From Talinum fruticosum (Eukaryota; Streptophyta; Magnoliopsida; Caryophyllales; Talinaceae), in the NCBI GenBank assembly GCA_021018815.1, contig JAITYX010000045.1, positions 1,612,001-1,676,000 of the forward strand: a stretch of DNA of 64,000 nt. Reading direction: 5' to 3'. Positions 34,620 through 44,999 of this stretch are shown one piece after another. Made by a program: the position numbers and the translations under genes. The stretch's first letter is position 1, and each line of letters opens with the position of its first letter. Under the pieces are notes generated by a model, which saw only the letters and a list, made by a program, of their open reading frames with translations, made no database searches and had not been told where the DNA came from.

Positions 34620-35006
34620 ATACAAATCCAAATAAACTTGAGAGGTACAAGGAAAATTCAATAACAAAGATTTCAAGCTCTTCCATTAATTATCACCAAC
34701 CAAGGGGAATACAAGTCAATTAGAAAGACCTCAACCTTTTACGAAGATGTTTCAAAAGCTAAGACAAGCATGTTCCTAATACAAAATTACATCAAATGTA
34801 AAATGTGCACATAAGCATGTTCCCACTTGAAAGTTGCACTTCCACGTTTTGTCCACATCTTCAAATCATGTTCCCACTTGAAAATTCCATTTCCACGTAT
34901 TATCCAACATCTTCCACCTAAAATATAAAAAAACAAAAAATAAAATACTACAAGTAGACCATGAAAAAGCTAATCCAATTACAAATAATATAAGAAATTT
35001 TTACCT
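34620..35006. other. Spacer 3' of the FAR1/MULE relic
   Basis: It contains two similar lines near 34818 and 34868 (CATGTTCCCACTTGAAAxTT followed by TTTCCACGTxTTxTCCA), a ~50-bp-period short duplication. No gene is seen. Confidence 0.4.
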
Positions 35007-37200
35007 TTATAAGTTCTTTGAAGGACAATTTCGGCTGTCGTGGTAAGCTTGTCGTCCACAGGCTTTACAAAGTCTTAACGTCTTGGCTTGTTGCTCCATT
35101 GTTTTCTCTTTTCCATCTTTAATTCGTTTACCACTTCCTTTCGTATTGCATTGCTTAGGTGGGAGAATATCGATTTGATCGGGAACACTTGATCCAATAA
35201 ATGACTCCAACTCACTTATTTTGCTCTCACTTGTAGTTCTCTTCAACTCCACTTATTTTAAAATACATTGAATTCTTTTGCCAACAAGGTTGAGGATTTC
35301 CGTGTCTCTTCCGGCGAGTTGCATACAATCTAAAAAGTCAACCCAATTTCTTGAAATTAACTTGTCTTGGAGTTCCATTTGTGAACGTCCTTCTTAAATA
35401 GTGACATTCACATCAAAAATTGGCTTATTTGCCACCATTTTAGTCCATCTATTCAAAACATAATATGATGGCAATTCTCGTAAAGCTTTTCCCTTCAGAA
35501 TACATAATATATGGTAACAAGGAATACCTTCACATTCAAACATTTTGCATGAGCAATGTGCCACATGAGTAGAGGGATTATATACAACTTGCCTTTTTGT
35601 AGTCCTATTTCGGCTATTATCCAACACATTAATTAATAACCCCTCCTCTATCGCTTGCTTATCCTCAACCTCACAATCCATAAAAGCATTCCAAAACTCA
35701 TCTTGAAACTTATAAAAATTAGCATAGGTATAGATTTCACTTGCATGCCTCTCTAAATCTTTAGTTGTCTTTAAAACAGGCACAGAAGAAGATGTTTCAT
35801 AATCTGCTTCAACTGATTATGCCTTTACAACTCCACTGCACTTTCAAATCGAATCCAAAACTCAATCAAACTCAAATGTGGATTTGTGAAATTACTAAAG
35901 AATCGATTTTCACTTTCAGATCTTGATGTGGTTCTCAATACTTCACCCAAAAATAAATCCCTGAAATAGGCAGGTATCCACTTATCTCGAATATGATACA
36001 AATGCGACAACCATAAATTATTTTGCAAATCAAAATCTCGGATAACAGTTTGCCACCCTTGTTCAAATTCTATAGGAGTCTCTGAATTATAGACACATGA
36101 TTTGAATCGTGCAAGAAAGTCACTGTTACTATTCAAAGAACATCCTACCTTCTTAGATAGTTTTCTTATAATATGCCAAATGCAAAATTGATGGACAGTC
36201 ATTTGAAATTTTTTTGTATTGCTACTTTCATTGCTGATCTTGATCAGTAATAAGACAAACAGGCATCTGACCCCCATTGCATCTAAAAACTTGTCAAACA
36301 ATCACATAAATGATTCCGCTTTCTCATCCCCCAAGAATGCAGCCCCAAATGTAACACACAATCTATGGTTATCCAACCCAGTGAAAGGGGCAAATATCAT
36401 TTTGTATCTATTAGTATCATATGTTGTATCAAAAGAGAACACATCACCATAGAATGAATAATTAAGTCTTACAGTGGCATATGCCCAAAACACATGTTTA
36501 AGTGTACCATCAACATCCAACTCGTAGGCAAAATAAAATGATGGATGAACCTCCTACTTCCTCTTAAAATTCTCAATAAACATTTGAGCATCAGAATCTT
36601 TGATAAATGCTTTCAAGTCTCTTTGAAAGTTTTTCAAGTCTTGTTTACTACACCCAACATTTTCAAAACTACCAACTTGCTCTTTAATGATGCGATGAGC
36701 TTTAGAAGGTCCAATATTAACATGAGTAAGTGACTTGAATAAAGTCCTATGCACACTATTTACAACTCTATTAGACTTTAGCATATGATGCTTCCTAGGA
36801 GTTGTAAGTAAATGTGTATCACCTTCATGAAATCTGAAAATTACATATGCACCACTACTTGTTTTTTTGAAACCAATCATTGCATTACAACCCTCTCTAG
36901 TCAACTTCACTTTCCGATTAGGGTTCACATTTGTTGATGTTTGCCTAAATCCTTGTTTAGAGCAAATAAAATATTGATGTGAGTGGACACCTTCTTTAGT
37001 CTTCTTAGATCTTGATTTACGTACACTAAAACCAACATGATGAGCATCAGATTTATAGAATTTCTCACAGTCTTCAACATTAGCAAACTCTAATCCCACT
37101 TTTGGTTTGAACTCCTCTTCACAAAAAGGTATCCACTCCTTTGCAATATGTGTAGGACTTTTGAATTTTTAAGGTATTTGAAGCTCATCTTGAGTATCTT
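35007..37200 (-). pseudogene. FAR1/FHY3-family (MULE-type) transposase-derived protein, broken
   Basis: Minus-strand domains are in the family order. The FAR1 DNA-binding domain is at 37168-36554 (EFANVEDCEKFY, GFSVRKSRSKK, REGCNAMIGF). The MULE transposase domain is at 36520-35825 (FSFDTTYDTNRYKMIFAPF, TVHQFCIWHI, RDKWIPAYFRD, TSRSESENRFF). The SWIM zinc finger is at about 35600-35500 (CSCKMFECEGIPCYHIL), and a CKACGRQ tail is near 35040. Family members either act as transcription factors in light signalling or mobilise Mutator-like elements. In-frame TAG near 36553, TGA near 36300 and 35824, and shifts near 36265, 35790 and 35390 inactivate it. Terminal inverted repeats were not found, so domesticated FRS-gene relic versus MULE cannot be decided. 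Confidence 0.85.
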
Positions 37201-37451
37201 CCCTACATATAATTAAGTACTCATCAGATTTCAAAATTTACAAAATGGGCAACAAACCTTGGATTAGCAACAAAAGAGAAATTTCAGCATATTGCACACA
37301 AATATTAGCTAATGATAGTTTAGCTTAGTTGAAGAACACAACCTACACATGAGCATTCCACTCTTATTCTACAATCTCTCAGTTTCCAATTGACTAAAAG
37401 AGACTGTTAATTTAATATAAATGTTTACTAACTGTACAACTTGTTTTTCAG

Positions 37452-37962
37452 CTACTGTGGGTGATACTTATTGCGTTGATATTTGCCTTGATAATCCAAT
37501 CTCTAGCAGCAAATCTTGGTGTATCAACAGGTAATCCTAATGATCTCATCTGAATCAATTATTACAAGAAGTTTACTCACAAATGTCTAATTTATCATAT
37601 GATTCTGGAATTTGCAAGGCAAACGCTTGTCGAAGCTGTGCAAAGTAGAGTACCCTGTAATTGTCAAGTATTGCTTGTGGCTCCTAGCGGAATTAAGCTG
37701 TTATAGCAGCGGATATCCCGAAGTGATAGGCACAACTTTTGCGTTGAACACCTCATTTCACTTTGCTGTTTGGGGCGGTGTTTTTCTCACCGGCCTAAGC
37801 ACTCTACTCCTCCTCGGACTCCACCGATATGGGGTAATCCGGCTTCCTACTCTTGCTTTCAGATTTTACCTCAAGAAGTTCCTCCAAACAAGCACTAAGG
37901 TTTTGAACTGTTTTGGGGTTAATGTAGGTGAGGAAGTTGGAGCTGGTGATAGCTATTTTGGT
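37452..37962 (+). pseudogene. NRAMP: NRAMP metal-ion transporter exon fragment (three exons)
   Basis: NRAMP proteins co-transport divalent metals (Fe, Mn) with protons. Three plus-strand exons with GT-AG borders and matching phases are visible: 37452-37530 ([20 protein letters not shown]), 37619-37833 ([41 protein letters not shown]) and 37928 to about 37962 ([12 protein letters not shown]). These cover two or three transmembrane helices of the 10-12 helix protein. In exon 2 a +1 insertion after GAATTA and a -1 deletion before GAAGTG change VIAAD-type residues to CYSSGY and restore the frame. Upstream and downstream exons are absent, so it is a gene fragment. It most resembles the plant NRAMP1/6 group from memory of the family. 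Confidence 0.8.
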
Positions 37963-38470
37963 TGACAAATTGCACATAATATTAACTAATCAAAATTCAT
38001 CAAAACTTAGATTAACAATTACCATTTACGGTTCAAATGGTGGATGGGGATGCTTGGGGAGGACGGAGGCTGACCGGGCAGGAAGGCAACTTGTCGGGGC
38101 TGGTCGGGGTTGCGTCTGGGCAGCTGACGACTCCGACGGTTGATTCCATGGTTGATTATGGAGCTGGACGAAGGACGGGATCGAAGAATGAGAGGAACCG
38201 AAGCAGCAGGGATTCGAGGCGAGAGAGATACCGACGAGAGCGATTCAGGCGAAAGGAAGGAAGGCGCCGGAGACGGGATAGAGAGATAAGAGAGGATAGG
38301 GCAGCGAGAGAGACGAAGTGGCCGGAGGTAGACGCCGGGGAGGATATCTGCAGACGAGAGAGAGAGCGAGAGTTAGAGAGAGAGAGAGAGAGCGCTTGGG
38401 AGGGCTGGAGAGGATGGAAAATGACAATGATTTTCCAGTCCCCCTCTCCCAGAATTTTTTTGAAAAATCA
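37963..38470. other. GC- and purine-rich stretch next to the NRAMP fragment
   Basis: 38040-38420 is unusually G/C/A-rich (GGAGGCTGACCGGGCAGG, GAGAGAGAGCGAGAG). Open frames on both strands are low complexity (Arg/Glu or Ser/Leu) and are not convincing genes. Confidence 0.4.
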
Positions 38471-38479
38471 AAATTTCTC

Positions 38480-38525
38480 TTTTAATCTCAGCCATTGAAT
38501 CAAAATTCAATGGTTGAGATTAAAA
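38480..38525. repeat. 21-bp inverted repeat (hairpin) with 4-nt loop
   Basis: TTTTAATCTCAGCCATTGAA plus T at 38480-38500 pairs with its near-perfect complement at 38505-38525 (one G-T). The loop is CAAA. It could be a MITE-like terminal structure or a transcribed hairpin. Confidence 0.8.
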
Positions 38526-38553
38526 GTCTTCATCTAAAGTGAGAGCTCACTTG

Positions 38554-38558
<5 letters not shown>

Positions 38559-38608
<50 letters not shown>
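38559..38608. repeat. (AT)n microsatellite, about 50 bp
   Basis: An uninterrupted TA/AT run 34 bp beyond the hairpin. Confidence 0.95.
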
Positions 38609-38612
<4 letters not shown>

Positions 38613-39440
38613 CTTTGGTGGGAAAATAAAAAAAGAGAATTTTAGAGGGAGGTAAAAGTGATAACAAGAGAAAATAAAATATAATTAAAATTAAATAAAA
38701 TTAGCTTTTATTTCTTATCTTATTTCCTCCCCTCCCTTCCTCCTCACTTTGGAGGGGAAAAAATCAGCAAATAGGGTGAAAGTGGGGGACCGGTTCCCCA
38801 CCCTCATCCCCTCTATTTTATCCAAGACAAAGGAAAACAGAGGTAATTAAATCCCTTTCCCTCCCTTCTCCTCACTTAAACCCCCAATCTAAGCATAGAT
38901 TTAAATTTTCAGTGTCACGTAATGCTCCATTATAACATAAATTTCTCTAGATTTTTTTTTGTTATTCCATAAGATTATATCAAATTCTAAAATGTTCAAC
39001 ACTACTATATAATTTTAGATATTTATATAGAGAATTATAACTATAAAAAAAGTATTGAAATAGTTACAAAATTTAAAATGAAAAGACAATTTCATTACTA
39101 AATAACAGTTTGCAAACAAATAATGAAACGAACTTTTTTGGTGTCTGATTGCAACTATATTTAGAAACGAAAAATCCTTTCGTTTCTATTCGAGATAAAT
39201 ACCTTATTCCGTTTCAAAATTACTGCCTTTTGTTGCAAATAGAGAGGAGGCTATGTTCCTCTCCGAATTTTCGTAGCTAATTAATAGCCAAAACCACACC
39301 TTCTTCCCCGCGAGTTCCTGGGACTCATCTTCTCCTTCCGCGAAACCCTCGTTCTCGAGCGGCAACGTTTGTTCCTCTCTCTCTCTCATACCCTATCCCT
39401 CTCTCCTTTCTAATGGCATGTGTTCCTCTCTGGATTTTAG
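38609..39440. other. AT-rich spacer, possible leader of the next exon pair
   Basis: No gene recognised. 39250-39440 is pyrimidine-rich (CTCTCTCTCTC) like a 5' leader of the candidate exon at 39441. Confidence 0.3.
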
Positions 39441-39893
39441 GAATTTCTCCCTGAAATTGCAAGGTTTGTGCGATTTCGTCCGCCATTTCTCCCTGAAAGA
39501 GATAGAGAGCTGCTTAAGCGAGCACAGGTGTTGAATCCGGTGAGTATGATTTTTAAATTTCGTTCGGCATTTCTTTTTCATCCAACCTAGGGTTTCGTTC
39601 GTTCTGATTTCGTTTGTCATTTCTCTTTTTCGCATGTTTCATTTGCTATTCATTCTGGATTTCTAAATTACAAGCAGTAAGCCATCTTTGTCTTTGTCGA
39701 TTAAATGCTGAGGCTTACTTGTTACTGCCCAAAGTTCTATTTTTTGCGAACCTCTTCATTCTGGTCACATATGCAGATTGGTTCAATATTTGAGTATGCA
39801 AATCAGAAACCGGTATTTGGAGTTCTGAACTCGGATAGCATCTTCTATGCTCCTTTGCTGGGGTTTTTCACATTCACTGGAATGCCAACCTCG
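39441..39893 (+). pseudogene. Two in-phase candidate exons of an unidentified plant gene (fragment)
   Basis: Exon 39441-39539 is preceded by TTTTAG and followed by GTGAGT. It encodes EFLPEIARFVRFRPPFLPER, then DRELLKRAQVLNP. Exon 39777-39893 is preceded by ATATGCAG and followed by GTATGC. It encodes IGSIFEYANQKPVFGVLNSD, then SIFYAPLLGFFTFTGMPTS. Lengths of 99 and 117 bp are both multiples of three and the intron is phase 0, so they join cleanly. The second has a hydrophobic, possibly membrane, stretch. I do not recognise the family. No further exon is clear, so this is probably a fragment. A coincidental pair is possible but unlikely given the codon-like composition. Confidence 0.5.
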
Positions 39894-41534
39894 GTATGCT
39901 TTTCTATATTTTCCCACTCTTTGTTGTACTAAACTTATTTCCAGTGCCATAAATGTGTTCCAATGTGCATCCAAGGTTGTTTCATGCAGACATGAAATAA
40001 ATTAGAATAACCTGTATGATTGTCAGAGATTGACTTATCAACCAGTAAGTTCCTCAAAGTTATTAACTTTAATCAACTTGAAAAATGTTGAATGTCCAGG
40101 ATTAATGAAGAGATGTCAAGTTCCACTTCCACCTGCTGTGGATTGGCCTAATTAAATCCAGCACATCTCACTTACCACTAGTTAGTGTTTGAATAGAGCC
40201 TTTAGCATTGATGATAAAAGTTTTCCATGCGTATTGGTGATTTAGATTGTGATTCAGAATGACTCAAGCAATACTCGTTGTTGCTCTCTATGCTACCTTA
40301 TTGGTCCTCCATTTTTATGCTACCACAAGCTATAACAAGGGAGATTTAGTGGTCGTGCAGTAGCTTTTTGTGGGGGAAGGAGATAAAAAGTATGTGTTCT
40401 CAATGGCATGGGTGAATGTGTGCAAACCTGGTATGAATCGGTATGGAATCAGGTTCAATATGTGTTCTTCTCTTGAGAGAAGTGACTTAGGATGGCTATG
40501 CCTATGCATAGACAAAGGTGATGAGGGGGGTTTAAAACCCTAGGAAGCAACATTTTGCATCTCTTACTGAATCTCAGTCTAGAATTGATTAGGTTGTGTT
40601 ATGTGTGGGTGGCTAGTTTCTGTTTTGGAGCTAGTCTCAGAGGCAGAAGATGCTGAAACAAAGGGTAAACATCAGATTTTATTTCTGTATATGTATGTAT
40701 ATATAGATCACAAAGCCCTAGCTATTTGAGAATTAAGTAAGCTTTGAAAATAAAAGAAAACCCAAAAAGAAAAAGAAAAAGAAAAAGAAAAAGAAAAAGT
40801 TGGGTGGTTGAGGCGCAGTACCAGCAAAGCAAGCAGAAGTAGAAGCAAAAGCAGAAGCAGTAACAGTGGCACGAGCAGCAGCTGGTAGTGTATATATGAG
40901 AGAGAGAGAGAGAGTGGAATATGTGAGGGGGCAGGAGAGAATACTGGGAGTATGTCTAGGCTAAATAGCTAATTATCTGCATATATAAAGCTACCTGTAC
41001 TCTTTTTCTAGTTTTATTAAAACCACCTTCTTCTCTTTTCTTTTCTTCTTTCCCTTCCCCCTTGTTCTTATTGGTTGCTCAGTCATCTCTTGCATATATG
41101 CAGTTCTCAATTCTCACCAGCCTTTTGCCCTCTTTCTCTCTTTAAGATTTTGCTTTTCCTTTCCTTTATTTTCTCATGGAAATCTATTTGATTCAGTAAT
41201 AAGTGAGCAATCATATTGATAACGACAGGAAAATAAATAAGCATAAGTTCATCTGAAGTAATAAAACGAACTGCTTAGGTAAATGATTTATGTATGCAGT
41301 GCATCTATTTTTGATTTAGATATATTACATCATTTTAATATGCTGCTATATGGACTTTTTTTCAGGATACAATCAATTCACTACAATTTATAAATAGGAA
41401 ATTACGAATTGTTTGCATCATTTTAATATGCTGCCATATGCATAGGCAAACCTGGTATTTTTGCCCAGATACAGAGATAATTTTAACTTTTGATTTGAAA
41501 TACTATGCAACGAAGTATATAATTATGTACCAAC
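39894..41534. other. Non-coding spacer with microsatellites
   Basis: No gene recognised. It contains an AAAAAG run at 40766-40799, a GCA/AGC-rich patch at 40810-40880 and a GA run at about 40898-40914. Confidence 0.45.
40766..40799. repeat. (AAAAAG)n microsatellite
   Basis: Repeated GAAAAA units, about five to six copies. Confidence 0.85.
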
Positions 41535-41640
41535 CATGTCAAGCAAGATGTTAGAGGTCTTGAGGTCTCGATAAATAAGAGGTTTCTCAGCATCGTGTAG
41601 ATAAGCAAGTCCTTTGGCAGCTGCAAATGCAATCTTCGTT
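41535..41640 (-). pseudogene. Receptor-like cytoplasmic kinase exon fragment (catalytic loop)
   Basis: The minus strand encodes [20 protein letters not shown], then [15 protein letters not shown], the alpha-E helix and catalytic loop of an RLCK VII (PBL-type) Ser/Thr kinase. HRD is YRD here, with the catalytic Asp and Lys kept. A likely acceptor (ATTATCAG) precedes it and a GT (GTTGGT) follows, so it is one exon of 106 bp. No P-loop, DFG or other kinase exon was found within 1 kb on either side. It is an orphan exon. Confidence 0.75.
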
Positions 41641-43236
41641 CTGATAATATTTAGCTCCCTGGTCTTTGCTCCTATAGTCATTGGAGTATAATTAGTCAAT
41701 TCATCAGTATTATCATATTTAGCTCTTTATAATAATATTTAGCTCTCACGTAAGTTTTCTCTATTTATGAGACTGAATCCGAAATATTTTGAAAGAGATA
41801 AATATCAAGAGGTAATTTGAGTGTTTTACATACTAGGTTTTTTAAATAGGTAATGTGAGCTGAAATCAACCAGATATAGACTCACCTCTTGATTATTTCT
41901 ACTTTTAGCTCCCCTTTTGATTATCTTCTCTTCAAACTAGCCCACAGCAAGCTCACCAAGTAACTCTCTCTCTCTCTCTCCTCTCTCGATGCTATGATAT
42001 GTTGATCTCTCAATTTGTGCATGTTATGTTGATTAGTTCAAATTTTGTTTTTTGATATTTGGATTTCATTTTTTTAAAAAATCAATATGTCAGATACTCA
42101 ATTAGTAATAATTTCAGCAACAAAATATTTTTTTCATAAAGGGAAGTGGTGCTAAATTCTTTTCTACAGCTAACACAGCAAATTAAGCACAACATTATAT
42201 AGACATTTTAGACACTTCTAGAGCCTTGGCTGAATCAATTACCCACAGCAAAGATATAGACAAATTCCAAAGCAAAGAGGACAAAAAGTGGTTGGCTAAT
42301 CATTCATCCAGACAGGAAAAGCAACCAGCTGCCAAGTCAAGAGTTCTTTCTTCAAGCATATCTTCCAAAAAGATCTTACTTTATTAATTAAGATAAAACA
42401 AGTTGTAGGGAAATTCTTAGGCTTCCAAAAGCAAGCGTTGACAATTGCCCTCACCATGACCATGTCCATATCATCACCAAATCACAACTGTACAACTCCA
42501 CACACAATACTGATCCCTCCACTCAAGCAACCTTAAACATGGTCACCACCAATACAACTGTATCTATTCCAATATGAACTATCAATTAACACTACAAACA
42601 AACAAAATCGTCATCAAGCAATCATGATTCAAATTCAATAGTGGCTATGACCTTCTAAATCAACAAAACCAAATCTGAAATTCACCTTAAAAACCAATAA
42701 ACACAACATAAACCAAAAAATAAGTAATAAATAAAACTAAAAAATCATGGCATAGAAATTTCTTCATAACATTTTTTTAAAAGTAAAAAACAATATCTTT
42801 ATTCTCCTCTTAGAATGCTTGTCTTATGCTAAGATTTTCTCTTTTTTTTTTTTAAATCCTGGCTCAATCATGTCTACCCCTAGCTTAACCAACTCCATCT
42901 TGTCGTAGTACTTAGCTCATTTATTTTTGGCTTATTGGCTTATTTGGCATGCCTAGATAAGCGATACATATTAGTACTTCATATGTAAACATAGAATACC
43001 CGTTCAAAATGTTATACACATCGAACTTATAAGAGCAAGTTATCTATTGGTATTCTATGTTGGGTCATCCTATTAGTATGTTAATAGGTTGATTTAACTT
43101 ATATCTTTAAGTAACTTGTTAATGTAAGAATATGATATGTATAAGATTTTGAATTGTCCAACTTGAACAGTTTGGGAATCATAAGGTATATGGTTTATGA
43201 CTGCAATATTTCTTGCATATGCGCTAGAAAGATTCG
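41641..43236. other. AT-rich spacer, nothing recognised
   Basis: No coding similarity. A CT run (41974-41994) and long T-runs are the only marked features. Confidence 0.45.
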
Positions 43237-43437
43237 ATGGTGTTTCCTCATATGTTCTTTGGGCACGATTTTGCTAATAGAGACTATGAATATTGGACTT
43301 TAATAGCAAGAGATGTGCTTGGAGAACTATGGGGAAATGTTGTCGAATTTTCTCGGCGGATATATAATATAGCCTACTTCACCATGTACTTGTTATTCCC
43401 GAATGGGTTTAGGACCACTTATCCTTTAGGAGCTTAG
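43237..43437 (+). other. Unassigned 66-codon open frame upstream of the CACTA fragment
   Basis: This is a complete ATG-to-TAG frame of ordinary amino-acid composition, rich in aromatic residues. I recognise no family. Its position 90 bp before the CACTA transposase start suggests it belongs to the same element or its flank. Confidence 0.2.
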
Positions 43438-43527
43438 GTCATATCTAGCGTTTTAGGACATTTAAATATAAATAATTAATAAACATTTATATGTTCAAAT
43501 AGTCGGAATTAGAGAAATAACAAGCAA

Positions 43528-43765
43528 ATGGATCCAAGTCGAGATTGGATATACCAAAGACACGATGCAAATGGTTATATTAGCACGAGTCTTAGTTGAG
43601 GAATTCATTGATTTTGTTACTCAACAAGAGGTGTAGTAAACCATGAATAAGATAAAGTGTCCATGCACTAGGTGTTGGAATAGACCTTACATGGATGTGG
43701 ATACAAGCAAGGATTTCGTCGTAATTATTACAAGTGGGTTTGTCATGTTACAAGTTGGTCCATTG
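43528..43765 (+). pseudogene. CACTA (En/Spm) TNP2-type transposase N-terminal fragment
   Basis: From the ATG at 43528 the frame reads MDPSRDWIYQRHDANGYIST. After a shift near 43608 it reads VEEFIDFVTQQEV, then IKCPCTRCWNRPYMDVD and, in another frame, YKQGFRRNYYKWVCH. This is the transposase-associated domain (W-Y/R start, CPCxxC zinc-like pair, G-F-Y-W end) at the N-terminus of plant CACTA transposases. At least two frameshifts and one stop are present. The rest of the transposase is missing, and no CACTA termini were found. Confidence 0.75.
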
Positions 43766-43785
43766 TATTAAAGGCCCAACGAGGT

Positions 43786-44433
43786 CTATTGTAAAGTAAG
43801 CAAGATATCTTCCCTTTTGATGGCTCGTCCTTTTTGTTTTTCCCTTGTCCTTATATGTGGACAACTTGTCTTTCTTAGGAGACTTGTCACATTCCCCCCC
43901 ACCTTTGCCGTCACCATTCGCTTTCTTGTTTTGTCTTTTGGAGGACTTGAATTCATATAAGGATTTGACCGCGACAATAGCGAGACGGGAGGTTTTGCAC
44001 TCCCGGCCTCTTAAGCTCTATCTTGGCCCACCCATATAGGTCATTGAGGAAGCAAAATAGGGCATCTTGCTCCCCATGTTAGGAATTAGTAAGAGTAGAT
44101 CTTGGAACTCCTTAACTTATACTTGGCTCAAGAAGTAGATCTTGGAACACCCTATAATGCCCGCCCACATATTGATATGATCGGATCCTTACAATGACTT
44201 TGCCACCATATGAGATAAATGTATTTAAGAAAGAGGGAAGCGTTGCTCACCTTCGAGTGCATCATTGTGTGGGTCAACGGCATTATAAACGTCCATGGAA
44301 AGATGACATGATATGTGTCCTTTGGTACATTCTTTAAAGTCATTGCCCTATAAATTTCTTTACATGGTGGTGAGGGTTTTCTATCCCGTGGAACTTGATG
44401 TCGAGCATGGTGAATTTTTGGGATAACTTTCCT
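43786..44433 (-). pseudogene. Second Tat-type gag fragment (minus strand), truncated
   Basis: 44433-44152 aligns with the gag region at 48890-48700: both have the TCATTGC..., ACxTTCCCTTTAGGGATTGA layout and encode MTLKNVPKDTYHVIFPWTF here versus MTLKNIPEDTYHIIFLWTF there. 43977-43786 is a basic linker-like piece (KTRKRMVTAKVGGNV). It is fused at about 44434 to the truncated RNase H of the main element, so it comes from another copy or a rearrangement. Confidence 0.65.
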
Positions 44434-44631
44434 TTAGGGATTGATCCCGATCTCTACAACGACTTCCAATCCTGTGATACACGCTTCACATTCTGCGGCA
44501 TTGTTGGTGACCTCGAAATCCAAGTTGATCGAAATAGAAATGTGTGCTCTCTCCATTGAGACTAGAAGAATCCCTACTCCAAAGCCCTTCCGATTGGTAG
44601 CGCCGTCGAAGTACATTGTCCAAACGTCCAC
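44434..44631 (-). pseudogene. Tat-type RNase H domain, truncated
   Basis: It encodes MYFDGATNRKGFGVGILLVS, then FEVTNNAAECEACITGLEVV, the first strands and E-containing helix of an RNase H (catalytic D in YFDGA and E in AAECEA are kept). It ends before the expected third acidic residue, at the junction with the second gag fragment. Confidence 0.85.
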
Positions 44632-44999
44632 CTCTACTTATAAGATATTTTCATCCGGAAAGTCGAGGTGTTCGGGTTGCGATATAGTTATAGGTAGATC
44701 AACTAAGAATTCCGACACTACCTTTCCTTTGTTCGCTTTTGAGGGACATACTTGAGTTTGAATTTTAATAGCATAACGATCCATCTTGCTATCTTGTTGC
44801 TGATGGTTGGTTGTTCAAGTACATACTTAATGAGATCCATAGGTGTTACCACATGTACCGTGTGGGCTAACATGTAGTGCCCGAACTTCTTGGTAGCCTA
44901 GACTAATGCTAACTATGTCTTCTCTAGTGGCGCATATCTAGTCTCATAGTCTAAGAACTTCTTGTTTAGATAATATATCGTGTGCTCTTTCTTCCTGTC

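Noticed and set aside
38037..38498. 153-codon Arg/Glu-rich plus-strand frame after the NRAMP fragment
   Set aside because: It comes from GA-rich low-complexity sequence; there is no domain, and the matching opposite-strand frame is equally open.
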